DNA of 64,000 bases from DASQPR01 sp963727415 (lineage in GTDB: Bacteria > Actinomycetota > Actinomycetes > Mycobacteriales > Micromonosporaceae), in contig CAVSGF010000001.1 of the NCBI GenBank assembly GCA_963727415.1, positions 124,001 through 188,000 on the forward strand, in the 5' to 3' direction. The notes beneath the pieces were generated by a model. The model did no database searches. It had not been told where the DNA came from and saw nothing but the letters and a program-made list of their open reading frames with translations. The position numbers and the translations under genes were made by a program. Each line of letters starts with the position of its first letter. Position 1 is the first letter of the stretch. Below are positions 54,161-62,341 of the stretch, piece by piece.

Positions 54161-54185
54161 GGATGGTCAAATTACTCTGGTGCCC

Positions 54186-55082
54186 ATGCGAAAGCGTTCA
54201 GTTTTTCGGGTCGCGACCACGGCGTCGCTCGCGATCGGCGCGGCAACCTTCGGATACGCGTCGCTGATCGAGCGAAATATGTTCACGCTCCGGCATTTCG
54301 ACGTGCCAGTACTCGCGCCCGATGCGGAGCCATTTCGCATCCTGCATGTCTCCGACCTGCACATGACGCCGGGGCAACGGCGCAAGCAGTCATGGGTACG
54401 CGAACTGGCCGGCACCGACCCGGATCTGGTCATCGTGACCGGTGACAACATGGCCCACCCGGATGCGCCGACGGCGGTCGCCCGCGCGCTGAGCCCGCTG
54501 CTGGACCGGCCGGGCGCGTTCGTCTTCGGCTCCAACGACTATCGCGGCCCGGTGTTCAAGAACCCTCTCGGCTACTTCGACCACGACCGGGAGTACGTGC
54601 AAGGAGCCGAGCTGCCATTCGAAGATGTACGGGCGATGTTCACCAACGCCGGATGGCAGGACCTGAACAACGCGCGGGCCACGATCAAGGCCGGCGGGCG
54701 TACGGTCGAGATGGCCGGAGTCGATGACCCGCACATCGAGCGCGACGACTATCCGGCCGGCCCGGTTTCAGACTCGGCTGACGTCCGGGTGGCGCTAACC
54801 CATTCACCTGAGCCCCGGGTGCTCGACGCGTTCGTCGCCGACGGATTCGACCTTGTGCTCGCCGGGCACACCCACGGCGGCCAGGTACGGGTACCGATCT
54901 ACGGCGCGCTGGTCACCAACTGCGGTATTGATCGCCGGATGGCACGGGGCTTGCATCCGTGGCCGTCCCCGGACCGGCCCGCCTGGTTGCACGTGTCGGC
55001 GGGCGTGGGTACCCACCCGACGGCACCGATCCGATTTGCCTGCCCGCCGGAGGCGTCGCTGCTGACCTTGATACCCCGTTGA
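54186..55082 (+). CDS. membrane-associated metallophosphoesterase
   Basis: This 298-aa protein has an N-terminal hydrophobic segment (about residues 8-28) and a calcineurin-like phosphoesterase domain. Metal-binding motifs are VSDLHMTPGQ, IVTGDNMAHPD, FGSNDYRG (a variant of GNHD) and LAGHTHGGQVRVP. It resembles the YkuE-like and Rv3683 proteins that follow ponA2 in mycobacteria. The substrate is unknown. ATG 54186 is chosen because the frame upstream is antisense to yqeY. Confidence 0.9.
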   Translation: MRKRSVFRVATTASLAIGAATFGYASLIERNMFTLRHFDVPVLAPDAEPFRILHVSDLHMTPGQRRKQSWVRELAGTDPDLVIVTGDNMAHPDAPTAVARALSPLLDRPGAFVFGSNDYRGPVFKNPLGYFDHDREYVQGAELPFEDVRAMFTNAGWQDLNNARATIKAGGRTVEMAGVDDPHIERDDYPAGPVSDSADVRVALTHSPEPRVLDAFVADGFDLVLAGHTHGGQVRVPIYGALVTNCGIDRRMARGLHPWPSPDRPAWLHVSAGVGTHPTAPIRFACPPEASLLTLIPR

Positions 55083-55196
55083 TCTGGGCGTTGAGGTTGC
55101 ACCGTCGACTTGCGCCGGACCCGGCAGGCGGGTCGCGGCGAACCCCGCAGGCGGCTCGCGCCGAAGCCCGGAAGCGGGTCGCCGGGATACCCATTT

Positions 55197-55224
55197 TTGC
55201 CGGACGGTCGACGTCAGCTAGTAT
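55197..55224 (+). promoter_or_regulatory. promoter of the tRNA-Pro gene
   Basis: TTGCCG (55197-55202) and TAGTAT (55219-55224) are spaced by 16 bases and end 14 bases before the tRNA, a typical housekeeping arrangement. Confidence 0.65.
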
Positions 55225-55238
55225 TGCCCGGCACGCCT

Positions 55239-55312
55239 CGGGGTGTGGCGCAGCTTGGCAGCGCGCTTCGTTCGGGACGAAGAGGCCGTGGGTTCAAATC
55301 CCGCCACCCCGA
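55239..55312 (+). tRNA. tRNA-Pro (anticodon CGG)
   Basis: Seventy-four bases fold as a tRNA. The acceptor arms CGGGGTG (55239-55245) and CACCCCG (55305-55311) pair perfectly. The anticodon stem CTTCG/CGAAG holds the loop TTCGGGA, whose anticodon CGG reads CCG proline codons. GTTCAAATC is the T-loop. No CCA is encoded; the next bases are CAG. Confidence 0.95.
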
Positions 55313-55326
55313 CAGAGGTAGACACC

Positions 55327-55365
55327 AGATCAGGAGCCCTCACGAGAAGGCTCCTGATCTTTTTT
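55327..55365 (+). terminator. Rho-independent terminator of tRNA-Pro
   Basis: AGATCAGGAGCC (55327-55338) pairs perfectly with GGCTCCTGATCT (55349-55360) over a ten-base loop, followed by a run of T residues. It is 14 bases past the tRNA. Confidence 0.9.
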
Positions 55366-55375
55366 ATGCGCACTA

Positions 55376-55414
55376 TCCGTGATCAAAGGCAGCGAAAAGG
55401 CAGCAAAGATCGCC
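55376..55414. repeat. 39-bp direct repeat, left copy
   Basis: Begins TCCGTGAT and contains GGCAGCGAAAAGGCAGCAAAG. It matches 58301-58339 at 33 of 39 positions by hand alignment. It starts just after the tRNA-Pro terminator. Confidence 0.7.
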
Positions 55415-55556
55415 GATCCCCGAGCCGGTGGCGCCGACGATGAGGGCTGGGCGTGACTAAGAGCCCGCCACCACAACGCGTGAAGATCGCGGCGGCGACA
55501 TACGAAGCAATGACCGCGGCGAGCGTCAATCGGAGCAGGCAAGTGACATAGCCAAC

Positions 55557-55862
55557 ATGCAACTGGTCACCAAGACCGGGTGCGGAGACAACCTCGTGTG
55601 GTGGGCGCTGGTTCGCGATCTGGCCGGCCCGGACCAACCGGAGTTGGCCAGCGACATGACTTCCGAGCACGACTCCGCGGCCGTTGCGACCTTGTTCACC
55701 CTGCTGGACGAGTTTCTCGCCATTCGTGCAGAACCCGATGTGCTGAATCGGATCTATGCCGCACATCATGTTTGGACGGCATCGCGCCGCCGCGAGGGGT
55801 GCGTCGGCTCCGGCAAAGCATCATGTCCGAGAGCCGAGGCGCCAGCACCGAAGCGACCATGA
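55557..55862 (+). CDS. small hypothetical protein, possibly a decayed gene
   Basis: The 101-aa frame starts MQLVTKTGCGDNLVWWALVRDL and looks protein-like to about residue 75 (LFTLLDEFLAIRAEPDVLNRIYAAHHVW). It then becomes Arg/Pro-rich as if out of frame. No clear ribosome site. I do not recognise it. It may be the remains of a conserved hypothetical gene in the tRNA-adjacent zone. Confidence 0.35.
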   Translation: MQLVTKTGCGDNLVWWALVRDLAGPDQPELASDMTSEHDSAAVATLFTLLDEFLAIRAEPDVLNRIYAAHHVWTASRRREGCVGSGKASCPRAEAPAPKRP

Positions 55863-56370
55863 TCGGTGGGCCATCCATGGGCCAGTAGCCGGTGCCAAAG
55901 CCGGTCATGAACGGGCGCGATCCGAAGGGATGTAACCCCGGGCCTGGACGATGCCTCGTCCAGTTGGCCGACATGCGACGACCTGGCCTGCTGGCGCCCA
56001 TGAATCGCACTCCGGACCGCGATGCCCCACAATACCCGCACCAAGGAGGCTGGTCCGTTGGGTTTCGTGGTCGACGAGCTTGACAGATCATTGAGAGGCT
56101 TACGCACCCGTCCTGGGCCATTAGCGGGCCATTAACTCGGGCTCATTGGGGCCGCCTTGGGCCGGGGCTGTCACTTGTCGAGCAGCGGGTGGGGCCAGGA
56201 CATCGAGCCAACATCCGATTCCCAAGCTACCAGTCGGCAAGGCCATCATCGGCGGGGTAGCCAACGCCATCGCAGGTTGGGCAGGGCCCGAACGCGCTCA
56301 CTGAACCGAAGTCGTAGTGCGCGGCGTCGCATGCGAATGCCCGAGCGCCAGGCGGAGCAGTTCGCGCAAC
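55863..56370. other. 508-bp interval without a supported gene
   Basis: Open frames on both strands lack start signals and plausible products. It contains the first copy of a diverged repeat (56115-56239). Confidence 0.4.
56115..56239. repeat. diverged ~125-bp repeat, first copy
   Basis: Starts with GGGCCATTAGCGGGCCATTA (56115-56134), and 96 bases from that start has ACATCCGATTCCCA (56211-56224). The second copy (57097-57221) has the same two blocks at the same 96-base spacing with a diverged middle. Confidence 0.6.
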
Positions 56371-56853
56371 CTAGTCACCCGACCAGCCCCAGAACGCTAC
56401 GTGCGTTGGCTCGTCGCCCGTATACAGGAGCAGATAGGCGCCGGTCCACCTCACCTTGGCCTCATCCATCAGGCCCGGCTGCCAATCTCCGTACGGGCCG
56501 CCGTGACCGCGTCCCTTGCCGTCTCGGACGGCTTCGTACATGGCGACTGAGGGTCGATCGGTGCCGAACCAATGCAGGATCCGGTCGGCGGCCAAAGGAC
56601 GTACAACATTCAAGTCGTCGTACGACCAGGGATCGGAAACATTCTTCGTACTGTCAACACGCATGATGTCGAGGATCGAGTGGGTGCCGACCGTTCCCAT
56701 GAACTCTTCGTCATTCCACAACTCCTCGATGCTCGCGAAGTCGTCTCCCTCCTTATGGTGCTGCTGGAACGTGATCTTGTGTAGCGCAGCCAGGGTCGTC
56801 GCCACGCTTCCTTTGTATGGCACTACGTACTCCCAGCTGGATGCACCCATCAT
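56371..56853 (-). CDS. conserved-looking hypothetical protein
   Basis: This 160-aa soluble acidic protein starts MMGASSWEYVVPYKGSVA after a good ribosome site (AAAGGA). Recognisable composition includes GTHSILDIMRVD, HWFGTDRPSVAMYEAVRDGKG and HVAFWGWSGD at the end. Its even codon quality and RBS indicate a real gene amid sparse surroundings. I recall similar unnamed proteins in actinomycetes but know no function. The upstream open extension is Arg-rich and unlikely. Confidence 0.7.
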   Translation of the reverse strand: MMGASSWEYVVPYKGSVATTLAALHKITFQQHHKEGDDFASIEELWNDEEFMGTVGTHSILDIMRVDSTKNVSDPWSYDDLNVVRPLAADRILHWFGTDRPSVAMYEAVRDGKGRGHGGPYGDWQPGLMDEAKVRWTGAYLLLYTGDEPTHVAFWGWSGD

Positions 56854-57249
56854 CGATCCTTTCGCCCTGTGGTGTGCGCATGATACGAGCCCGTAGACGG
56901 CAACGTTGGCCCTCTGCTGCCGCGACCGGCTTGGACCGGCGCACTTGGCCTCGAGGCTCTGAGGTCGCGTAGCGATTCCGGCCCGAAGAATCAAGGTCAG
57001 GGCTGAAGCCTTACGCGATGAAGGAACCGGTATGGAGGCCGAGCTTCGCCATGCGTTCGGGCGTGAAGACGACGAGGAGGCTCGGCATCCCGCCGCGGGC
57101 CATTAGCGGGCCATTAGCCCTGGCGTCGCGAGGCCACTTGAGGCCGCTACTGGCATCCATCAACCAGCAGACGAGCTGCGGACATCAGGCGAACATCCGA
57201 TTCCCAGGCTGACAGTGGACAGACCAACTGCCGTCGACCCGCGCGCAGG
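56854..57249. other. 396-bp interval, repeat only
   Basis: No supported gene. It holds the second copy of the ~125-bp repeat (57097-57221). Confidence 0.4.
57097..57221. repeat. diverged ~125-bp repeat, second copy
   Basis: Carries the identical 20-bp block at 57097-57116 and ACATCCGATTCCCA at 57193-57206, spaced as in the copy at 56115. The copies are in direct orientation about 1 kb apart, flanking the gene at 56371-56853. Confidence 0.6.
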
Positions 57250-57438
57250 TCACTCAGCCGTAGTGTTCCGTCGCCGCAGCCTCCGTGCCACGAATCCGCC
57301 CGTCGCGCCAGAGGCCACGGCAATGACCCACGCCAGCCACTCCGCAAGCCAGCCGCGGCTCCAGGCCCATACACACACGAAGAAGCCGAGCCAACCGCAG
57401 CCATACGCGGCCACCATCGAGAGTCGGAATTTACTCAC
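57250..57438 (-). CDS. small membrane protein
   Basis: From GTG 57438 the product is 62 aa with two hydrophobic helices (MVAAYGCGWLGFFVCVWAW and LAEWLAWVIAVASGATGGF) and a basic C-terminus (ARRLRRRN). The ribosome site is weak and the frame stays open upstream. Function unknown. Confidence 0.4.
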   Translation of the reverse strand: MSKFRLSMVAAYGCGWLGFFVCVWAWSRGWLAEWLAWVIAVASGATGGFVARRLRRRNTTAE

Positions 57439-57754
57439 GTCCCGATCTAAACATCGATTCCTGTTCAGCGGGCAGCGCGACCATTGTGCGACCATGAGAC
57501 GAGGCAACCCGCCAAACTGCGAGGTCACGCTCGTGCGTGCACCGGCCTTGAAAATCACTTGGTTTGGCAGAGCCGCGCGGAAGAAGACATAGGCCAGTTC
57601 GTCGACGATTTGGTGGTCAGCGACGCCGGTTGGGTGCCTGGGACACCAAGCGCTCCTGCGAGGGTCGAAACGAGTTAGCCGATGGCGAGCCGGTGTCCGC
57701 CGTTCTGCCCGAACCACGAGCCCGGCGTTCCTCGCGGGTGAAGTATCGCCACCG
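57439..57754. other. 316-bp interval without a supported gene
   Basis: No convincing coding frame, hairpin or repeat was found. Confidence 0.35.
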
Positions 57755-58228
57755 TCATACCCGCGCCCTCGCCCGACGGTAGGCCGACCAGGCAGCGCCT
57801 TCGATGGCAGTCCAGCAGCCAATCAGGGCCAGGTAGGCCGCGATGACCAGCCACCACGGCGCCTTGTACCGATCGACTAGTGGCCCAGCCACGCAGACGA
57901 GAATCATGGTCGACGGCACAGTAGTGATCCAGGCCGGAATCCGGATCCGCTCGATCAGGTCAGCTTTGGCATCCTCATCGACCGCAAGGGGCGCTGGGAA
58001 AAAGTACGAGCCCAGGCGCATCCGTTTGCGGACGGTATCCACGAGAAAGAGGACCAGGAACCAGACGGTCAGGACCATGCCGGTCACCGCCACCCCGATA
58101 TACCAGCGCGGCAGGTTGCGGTAGCCCGCACAGATCGCAACGAACAATGCCGGCGACGGCACGGTCAGCAACGCCATAAGGCTCGCCCGACGACGGAGCC
58201 CCCGCACATCACCCACGAACTCAGCCAC
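57755..58228 (-). CDS. membrane protein, unknown function
   Basis: The product has about 157 aa from GTG 58228 (other GTG codons nearby are possible). Four hydrophobic segments are visible: ASLMALLTVPSPALFVAICA, WYIGVAVTGMVLTVWFLVLF, WITTVPSTMILVCVAGPLV and WWLVIAAYLALIGCWTAI. A cytoplasmic loop, LAVDEDAKADLIERIRI, lies between the second and third. No family is recognised. It ends just before the right-hand copy of the 39-bp repeat, read in the gene's upstream direction. Confidence 0.55.
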   Translation of the reverse strand: MAEFVGDVRGLRRRASLMALLTVPSPALFVAICAGYRNLPRWYIGVAVTGMVLTVWFLVLFLVDTVRKRMRLGSYFFPAPLAVDEDAKADLIERIRIPAWITTVPSTMILVCVAGPLVDRYKAPWWLVIAAYLALIGCWTAIEGAAWSAYRRARARV

Positions 58229-58658
58229 CTTTCGCGGCGGAGGAATGGCGTTGATGCTGACACGAGACTCTGTGGCCGTCCAGACCGCGCGTGCAAGCTC
58301 TCCGTGATGCGGGGCAGCGAAAACGCAGCAAAGGTCGCCCGAACCGTGACCAGGCCCTTCAAACTTCAGGAGGCGACGAAGGCGACACGGAGGCGTCCAG
58401 TGCCGAATCCGTCGCTCAGGTATCAGGGCGCCGCTGGCGAGGCGCACCGTGGGCTCGCGTCACGGCCCGATGGCGACCTCCCGCCGATATCGGCCGCACG
58501 CGGCACCCGCTGCTCACGAGTTACGCGGTCATGGTTCTTTGGTGAGACCCGGTGGCTCCGCCCTGGGCTCGGTCATTTCATGCCCAGCCACGACTCGGTC
58601 GGCGGGGTCATGTTCCGTGCTCGTATCGATCAATACGGTCGGGTGCGGGGCATTGCCG
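58229..58658. other. 430-bp interval with the right 39-bp repeat
   Basis: No supported gene. The direct repeat at 58301-58339 is the only feature I see. Confidence 0.4.
58301..58339. repeat. 39-bp direct repeat, right copy
   Basis: Contains TCCGTGAT and GGCAGCGAAAACGCAGCAAAG, matching the copy at 55376-55414. A partial relative (GCAGCGAAAACGCA) recurs near 62925. Confidence 0.7.
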
Positions 58659-59117
58659 CTACATGTGCTCGGGGTTGACTCTCGCACGTAGCTCTGCCGC
58701 GATCGCCAGCGATTCTTTGCGGCTTTCTACCGGGAAGCGAATTCTCAGGGCGCGGTCGTGACCGGCCAGCGATAGGTCCCACGCGGTTGTCACGCGGCCC
58801 GTGACATCGCCGACATCGATAATCGCCTCACGAGGAATCTCGGCGACGACGGTGCTCGGATTGCCACGGAAGCCCGTCCGCTTGAGGAAGATGAGACGAT
58901 CCGTGGTCAAGACGATGTATCGGAAGTCTGTCGCGCTCACCACCATCGCGATGCCGCCGGACGCGACAGCCGCTGCGCCGGTAAGTGCCGCGTTAGCAAG
59001 CCGTGCGCCTAGCGGAACCGCTTCGATCGTGGCAAGCCCGACGATCTGCACTTCTTCGCCGGGCTTGAGCTCGGGCGCCACGGTTTGAGTCACCAGCTGC
59101 GCTTTTTTGCCGTTCAC
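58659..59117 (-). CDS. bacterial PH-like domain protein
   Basis: This 152-aa protein from GTG 59117 (ribosome site GAGAGGA) has the layout of small bacterial PH-domain (YokE-like) proteins. A short helix-containing lead (LVTQTVAPELKPGEEVQ) is followed by a hydrophobic stretch (AALTGAAAVASGGIAMVV), then beta strands in YIVLTTDRLIFLKRTG and EIPREAIIDVG, and a C-terminal helix (SRKESLAIAAELRARV). Its ligand and role are unknown. It stands alone between repeats and the ligD-like gene. Confidence 0.65.
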   Translation of the reverse strand: MNGKKAQLVTQTVAPELKPGEEVQIVGLATIEAVPLGARLANAALTGAAAVASGGIAMVVSATDFRYIVLTTDRLIFLKRTGFRGNPSTVVAEIPREAIIDVGDVTGRVTTAWDLSLAGHDRALRIRFPVESRKESLAIAAELRARVNPEHM

Positions 59118-59330
59118 CTGTGATCCTCTCGTCGGAATGCCGGCACATTGGATCATGCGGCCTGATGGCCCCGCAATGGTCGGCCTTCAGACACCGGATA
59201 CGCGCGAGCCTCACACCGCATCGTTTGGTGGGCGTGTCATGGACGGTGCGTGCAAGACCCACGTCGTCGGGTAGTCCGGGCAATGACGGAAGGTCGGCTT
59301 GAGGCGAAGCGAACACCCCGAAGCCGCCGG

Positions 59331-60920
59331 TCAGGTGATCGGTGGCAGCCTCTGATCGAAGTCGAGCGCACCGTGGAACAGGTCGCCGCGCTCGGCCAAC
59401 CGCTTGATGATGGTGCGAATCGTGAAGCGGTCCGGTGCCAGCGACCGGCCATCGAGCTCGTCCCAATCGATCGGCGCGGACACCGGCGCACCAGCTGCCG
59501 GACGCGGACTGTACGGCGCGACCAGGGTCCGGTTCACCGCGTTCTGCGTGTAGTCCAGCCGTGCCAGGCCGCTGCGGTCCTTGACCGTCCACTTCCAGCT
59601 GACCAGTTCCGGCACCACCGCGCCGACCGATTTCGACAGCCGCTCCACCCACACCCGGGTCTCGTCGAATGTGGGGCCGACCGCGATCGGGATCCAGATC
59701 TGGATACCGCGCCGGCCGGTCACCTTCGGGTACGCGCGCACGCCGAGATGCTCCAGCGCGGTGCGGTGCAAGCGCGCGAGCGTGAGCAGGTCCGCCCACT
59801 TTGTAGTGTCACCCGGGTCGAGATCGATCAACGCATACGTCGGCCGATCCGGCCGATCGATGGTGGACGTCCAAGCGTGCCACTCCAGCGCGCCAAAGTT
59901 GGCGGCCCAGATCAGCGAGGCCGGCTCGGTCACCACGAGATGGGTGGACTCGCCCGGGTTCTGCCACCGGTCCAGCCAGTCCGGGGCGTGCGCCGGCAGA
60001 TCCTTCTGCCAGAAGCCCTTACTGTCGGCGCCGTTGGGGTACCGGTGCATGTTCAGCGCCCGACGATACAGGTACGGCACCAGCGTCGGGGCGATCTGCG
60101 CGACGTAGCGGAGCAGGTCGCGCTTAGTGACCGCGGACTGCCGCGACCGTGCTGGGAACAGCACCTTGTCAAGATTCGTCACCCGGAGTTCCCGGTCATA
60201 GATGGACCAGGTGCCGCTGTCGGCAAGGTCGTTGAGGGCTCGCAACTCAGCCGCGCTGGCGGGCTCGATGTCGGCCGGTCGCAGCCGCTGGGCTGCCCGG
60301 TCGGCCGGCAGATCGGAGCGCCAAATCCAGGCTGGATCATTCTTTACCTGGTCATTGGTCAACCCAGAAAGCACCGATTCCGGATGGTCTTCCGGATCCC
60401 AGCCCTCCACCGCGTACTCGTCGCGCTTGTGCAGTAGCAGCCACTCTTCCTTCCCGTACTCATCGGTCCGGGTCCGAACTAGGACGAACCGGCCGCGCAG
60501 CTTCGCGCCCCGCACGTCGACGTGGATCTCACCGCCGGCGACAGCTTGACCGGGATCGCCCTCCTTGCCAGGTATCCAGGTGCCGGCGTCCCAGACGATC
60601 ACGTCTCCGCCGCCGTACTCATCGCTGGGGATCACGCCTTCGAAGTCGATGTAGTCCATCGGGTGGTCTTCGACGTGGAAGGCGGCCCGGCGCACCTTCG
60701 GGTCGAGCGTCGGGCCCTTGGGTACGGCCCAGCTGACGAGCACCCCGTCGATCTCCAGACGGAAGTCGTAGTGCAGGCGGGTTGCGCGATGACGCTGTAC
60801 CACGAACCTGCGGGTGTCGTCGCTGCTCGGCACGATCGCGCCGGACGGCTCCGGCGTTTTGCCGAAGTCGCGCCTGCGCCGGTACGTCGCTAGCTTCGAA
60901 GGCTCCTTCGACCGGGCCAC
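59331..60920 (-). CDS. LigD-type NHEJ protein: 3'-phosphoesterase plus primase-polymerase, no ligase domain
   Basis: The product is about 529 aa from GTG 60920. The N-terminal part (about 20-180) is the LigD 3'-phosphoesterase: RFVVQRHRATRLHYDFRLEI, WAVPKGPTLDPKVRRAA and FEGVIPSDEYGGG. The C-terminal part (about 250-520) is the archaeo-eukaryotic primase-like polymerase, with LALDPGD-type metal site TYALIDLDPGDTTKW, YPKVTGRRGIQIWIPI and YTQNAVNRTLVAPYSPR. It would process and fill broken DNA ends in non-homologous end joining, but needs a separate ligase and Ku, neither seen here. The start is uncertain because the frame is open further upstream. Confidence 0.88.
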   Translation of the reverse strand: MARSKEPSKLATYRRRRDFGKTPEPSGAIVPSSDDTRRFVVQRHRATRLHYDFRLEIDGVLVSWAVPKGPTLDPKVRRAAFHVEDHPMDYIDFEGVIPSDEYGGGDVIVWDAGTWIPGKEGDPGQAVAGGEIHVDVRGAKLRGRFVLVRTRTDEYGKEEWLLLHKRDEYAVEGWDPEDHPESVLSGLTNDQVKNDPAWIWRSDLPADRAAQRLRPADIEPASAAELRALNDLADSGTWSIYDRELRVTNLDKVLFPARSRQSAVTKRDLLRYVAQIAPTLVPYLYRRALNMHRYPNGADSKGFWQKDLPAHAPDWLDRWQNPGESTHLVVTEPASLIWAANFGALEWHAWTSTIDRPDRPTYALIDLDPGDTTKWADLLTLARLHRTALEHLGVRAYPKVTGRRGIQIWIPIAVGPTFDETRVWVERLSKSVGAVVPELVSWKWTVKDRSGLARLDYTQNAVNRTLVAPYSPRPAAGAPVSAPIDWDELDGRSLAPDRFTIRTIIKRLAERGDLFHGALDFDQRLPPIT

Positions 60921-61175
60921 AGTCTGAGGAAACCACAACTGCGCGGGTCGCGCCGAGGGTCGGGCAGCGTGGAGTCTGGTCAATGGCCGTGCCGTACTTG
61001 GCAGCACTGTCGGAAGAGCCCGCCGCACAAAGGAGGCGTTTCGGGTCAACGGCGCTTCGCTCGCGGCCGCAGAACGCGCAACTGCGGTCCGGCTCGTTCG
61101 GGGCGAATCCTCAACGGATGATCCCAGACTGCAGCAGGCCGCTACCAGCTACGCGCGTTATGGAGTCGCCGGCGC

Positions 61176-61523
61176 GTGACCGTCTTAATCGGTCTGGTGG
61201 CCCTGGTCGCTGTAGGCCTGGCAACCTACCCGGTTGCGGTAACGCCTCGCGCATGGCTGCTAGTCGGATTCCTTGTCGCCGAGATCATGTGGGCTGCCCC
61301 ACGTCTGCGACGCAGATCCGCCGACGCCGAAAGGTTCCTGTCCAGCCTTCAGGCCACCAGACGACGAACGACAAACCGGGTCGCTAGAAGGCGCACGCGT
61401 GCAGCCATCCATACAACCACGTGTGTCCAGCATCGCCGGCACCTCCCGACAAATCCCGTACGCCCTGGCCGGAGCGCGACCCGTGGGCCTGTCGCCCTGG
61501 GCATTCTCTTCGATGGGACCTAA
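61176..61523 (+). CDS. small membrane protein, doubtful
   Basis: From GTG 61176 the product is 115 aa with two hydrophobic segments (MTVLIGLVALVAVGLATYPV and AWLLVGFLVAEIMWA). After about residue 60 it turns into an Arg/Thr-rich tail of low protein character. A GGAG lies about ten bases upstream. It may be a real short protein with a decayed end. Confidence 0.35.
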   Translation: MTVLIGLVALVAVGLATYPVAVTPRAWLLVGFLVAEIMWAAPRLRRRSADAERFLSSLQATRRRTTNRVARRRTRAAIHTTTCVQHRRHLPTNPVRPGRSATRGPVALGILFDGT

Positions 61524-61639
61524 CGTGGCGTTGATGTGCTCGAGCCGCGGGGTTCACCGCTGCGTGCGGCGTATGGCTGGCACGGAGACACGGCATCGGC
61601 CTTGTAGTTTGCCCGAAGCGCTGTCAGTTGAGGAGGTAG

Positions 61640-61999
61640 ATGGTGGCCGCTAAGGGGCGCGCGTCCGGATGGCTTGGCTGGTCGGTGGCGGCTGGGGTCT
61701 TTGTCGTGACGATCATGCTGATGCTCACGGCCCAGGAACACGCCGTCAGGGTGGTCCAGCGATGCACGCACGACCTCGATATCGGCGTTTCGGGTCGCAT
61801 CGGTGCGCTTTTCGTACTGTGCTCGACGCCGTTCATCGCGGTTGCGGTCGCTTCTGCACAATTCGTGATCAGACGGTGGCTGCCTGGACGGGCGGGTGTC
61901 CGCTGGGCTGTCTCGGCTGTCGCGGTGCTGGGCGCCTGGGCGGGGTGTTATGTGATGGTCGTCCATGAGCCCGGCCTGCCTGCGATCTGCCGGGACTAG
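61640..61999 (+). CDS. small membrane protein with strong ribosome site
   Basis: This 119-aa protein has three hydrophobic helices (about 12-32, 52-76 and 87-108: WSVAAGVFVVTIMLMLTA, IGALFVLCSTPFIAVAVASA, WAVSAVAVLGAWAGCYVMVV) and no known family. GAGGAGGT lies just before the start; spacing suits GTG 61643 slightly better than ATG 61640. It is probably an integral membrane protein of unknown role. Confidence 0.6.
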   Translation: MVAAKGRASGWLGWSVAAGVFVVTIMLMLTAQEHAVRVVQRCTHDLDIGVSGRIGALFVLCSTPFIAVAVASAQFVIRRWLPGRAGVRWAVSAVAVLGAWAGCYVMVVHEPGLPAICRD

Positions 62000-62341
62000 G
62001 GTCAGGCCAGGCGATCGGTTGCGTGGCCCGGTAGACGACCTGTGCCAGACTCGGCGCGGTGGACAGCGGAATCGTGGCCGCTTACGACGTCAAAAGACGC
62101 TCATTAATGGTAGCCGGAGTGAATACGTCAAAGAGCCGAACAGAAGCGCCGGAAAAGATGAGGCAATTGACATTCATTGGCACCGTACACTACGGATGGT
62201 TTGCTGCGCTCGGGTCGTTGTTCGCCCTTCAATTGGGGCCCGCCACCCGCGCCACCAAGGCGCCAGTCCATCGAGATGGCCTCTCGCCTGAATGCGATAT
62301 TCCGGCCACTCCGGACGTCCATTTTCTAGAGGAGGTAGCAG
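62000..62341. other. upstream region of the small secreted protein gene
   Basis: No supported gene. It contains the promoter candidate at 62167-62196 and a strong ribosome site (GAGGAGGT) just before ATG 62342. Confidence 0.45.
62167..62196 (+). promoter_or_regulatory. promoter candidate for the secreted peptide gene
   Basis: TTGACA (62167-62172), 18 bases, then TACGGA (62191-62196). The -35 is a perfect consensus; the -10 is moderate. It would give a leader of about 135 bases. Confidence 0.4.

Noticed and set aside
53433..54185. N-terminal extension of the metallophosphoesterase frame
   Set aside because: It overlaps the ponA2 end and lies antisense to yqeY; the ATG at 54186 before a membrane helix is the plausible start.
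55239..55312. Duplicate of the tRNA-Pro 3' end as an attachment-site pair
   Set aside because: I looked for a second copy of the T-arm/acceptor sequence downstream and saw none within the window, so no att site is claimed.
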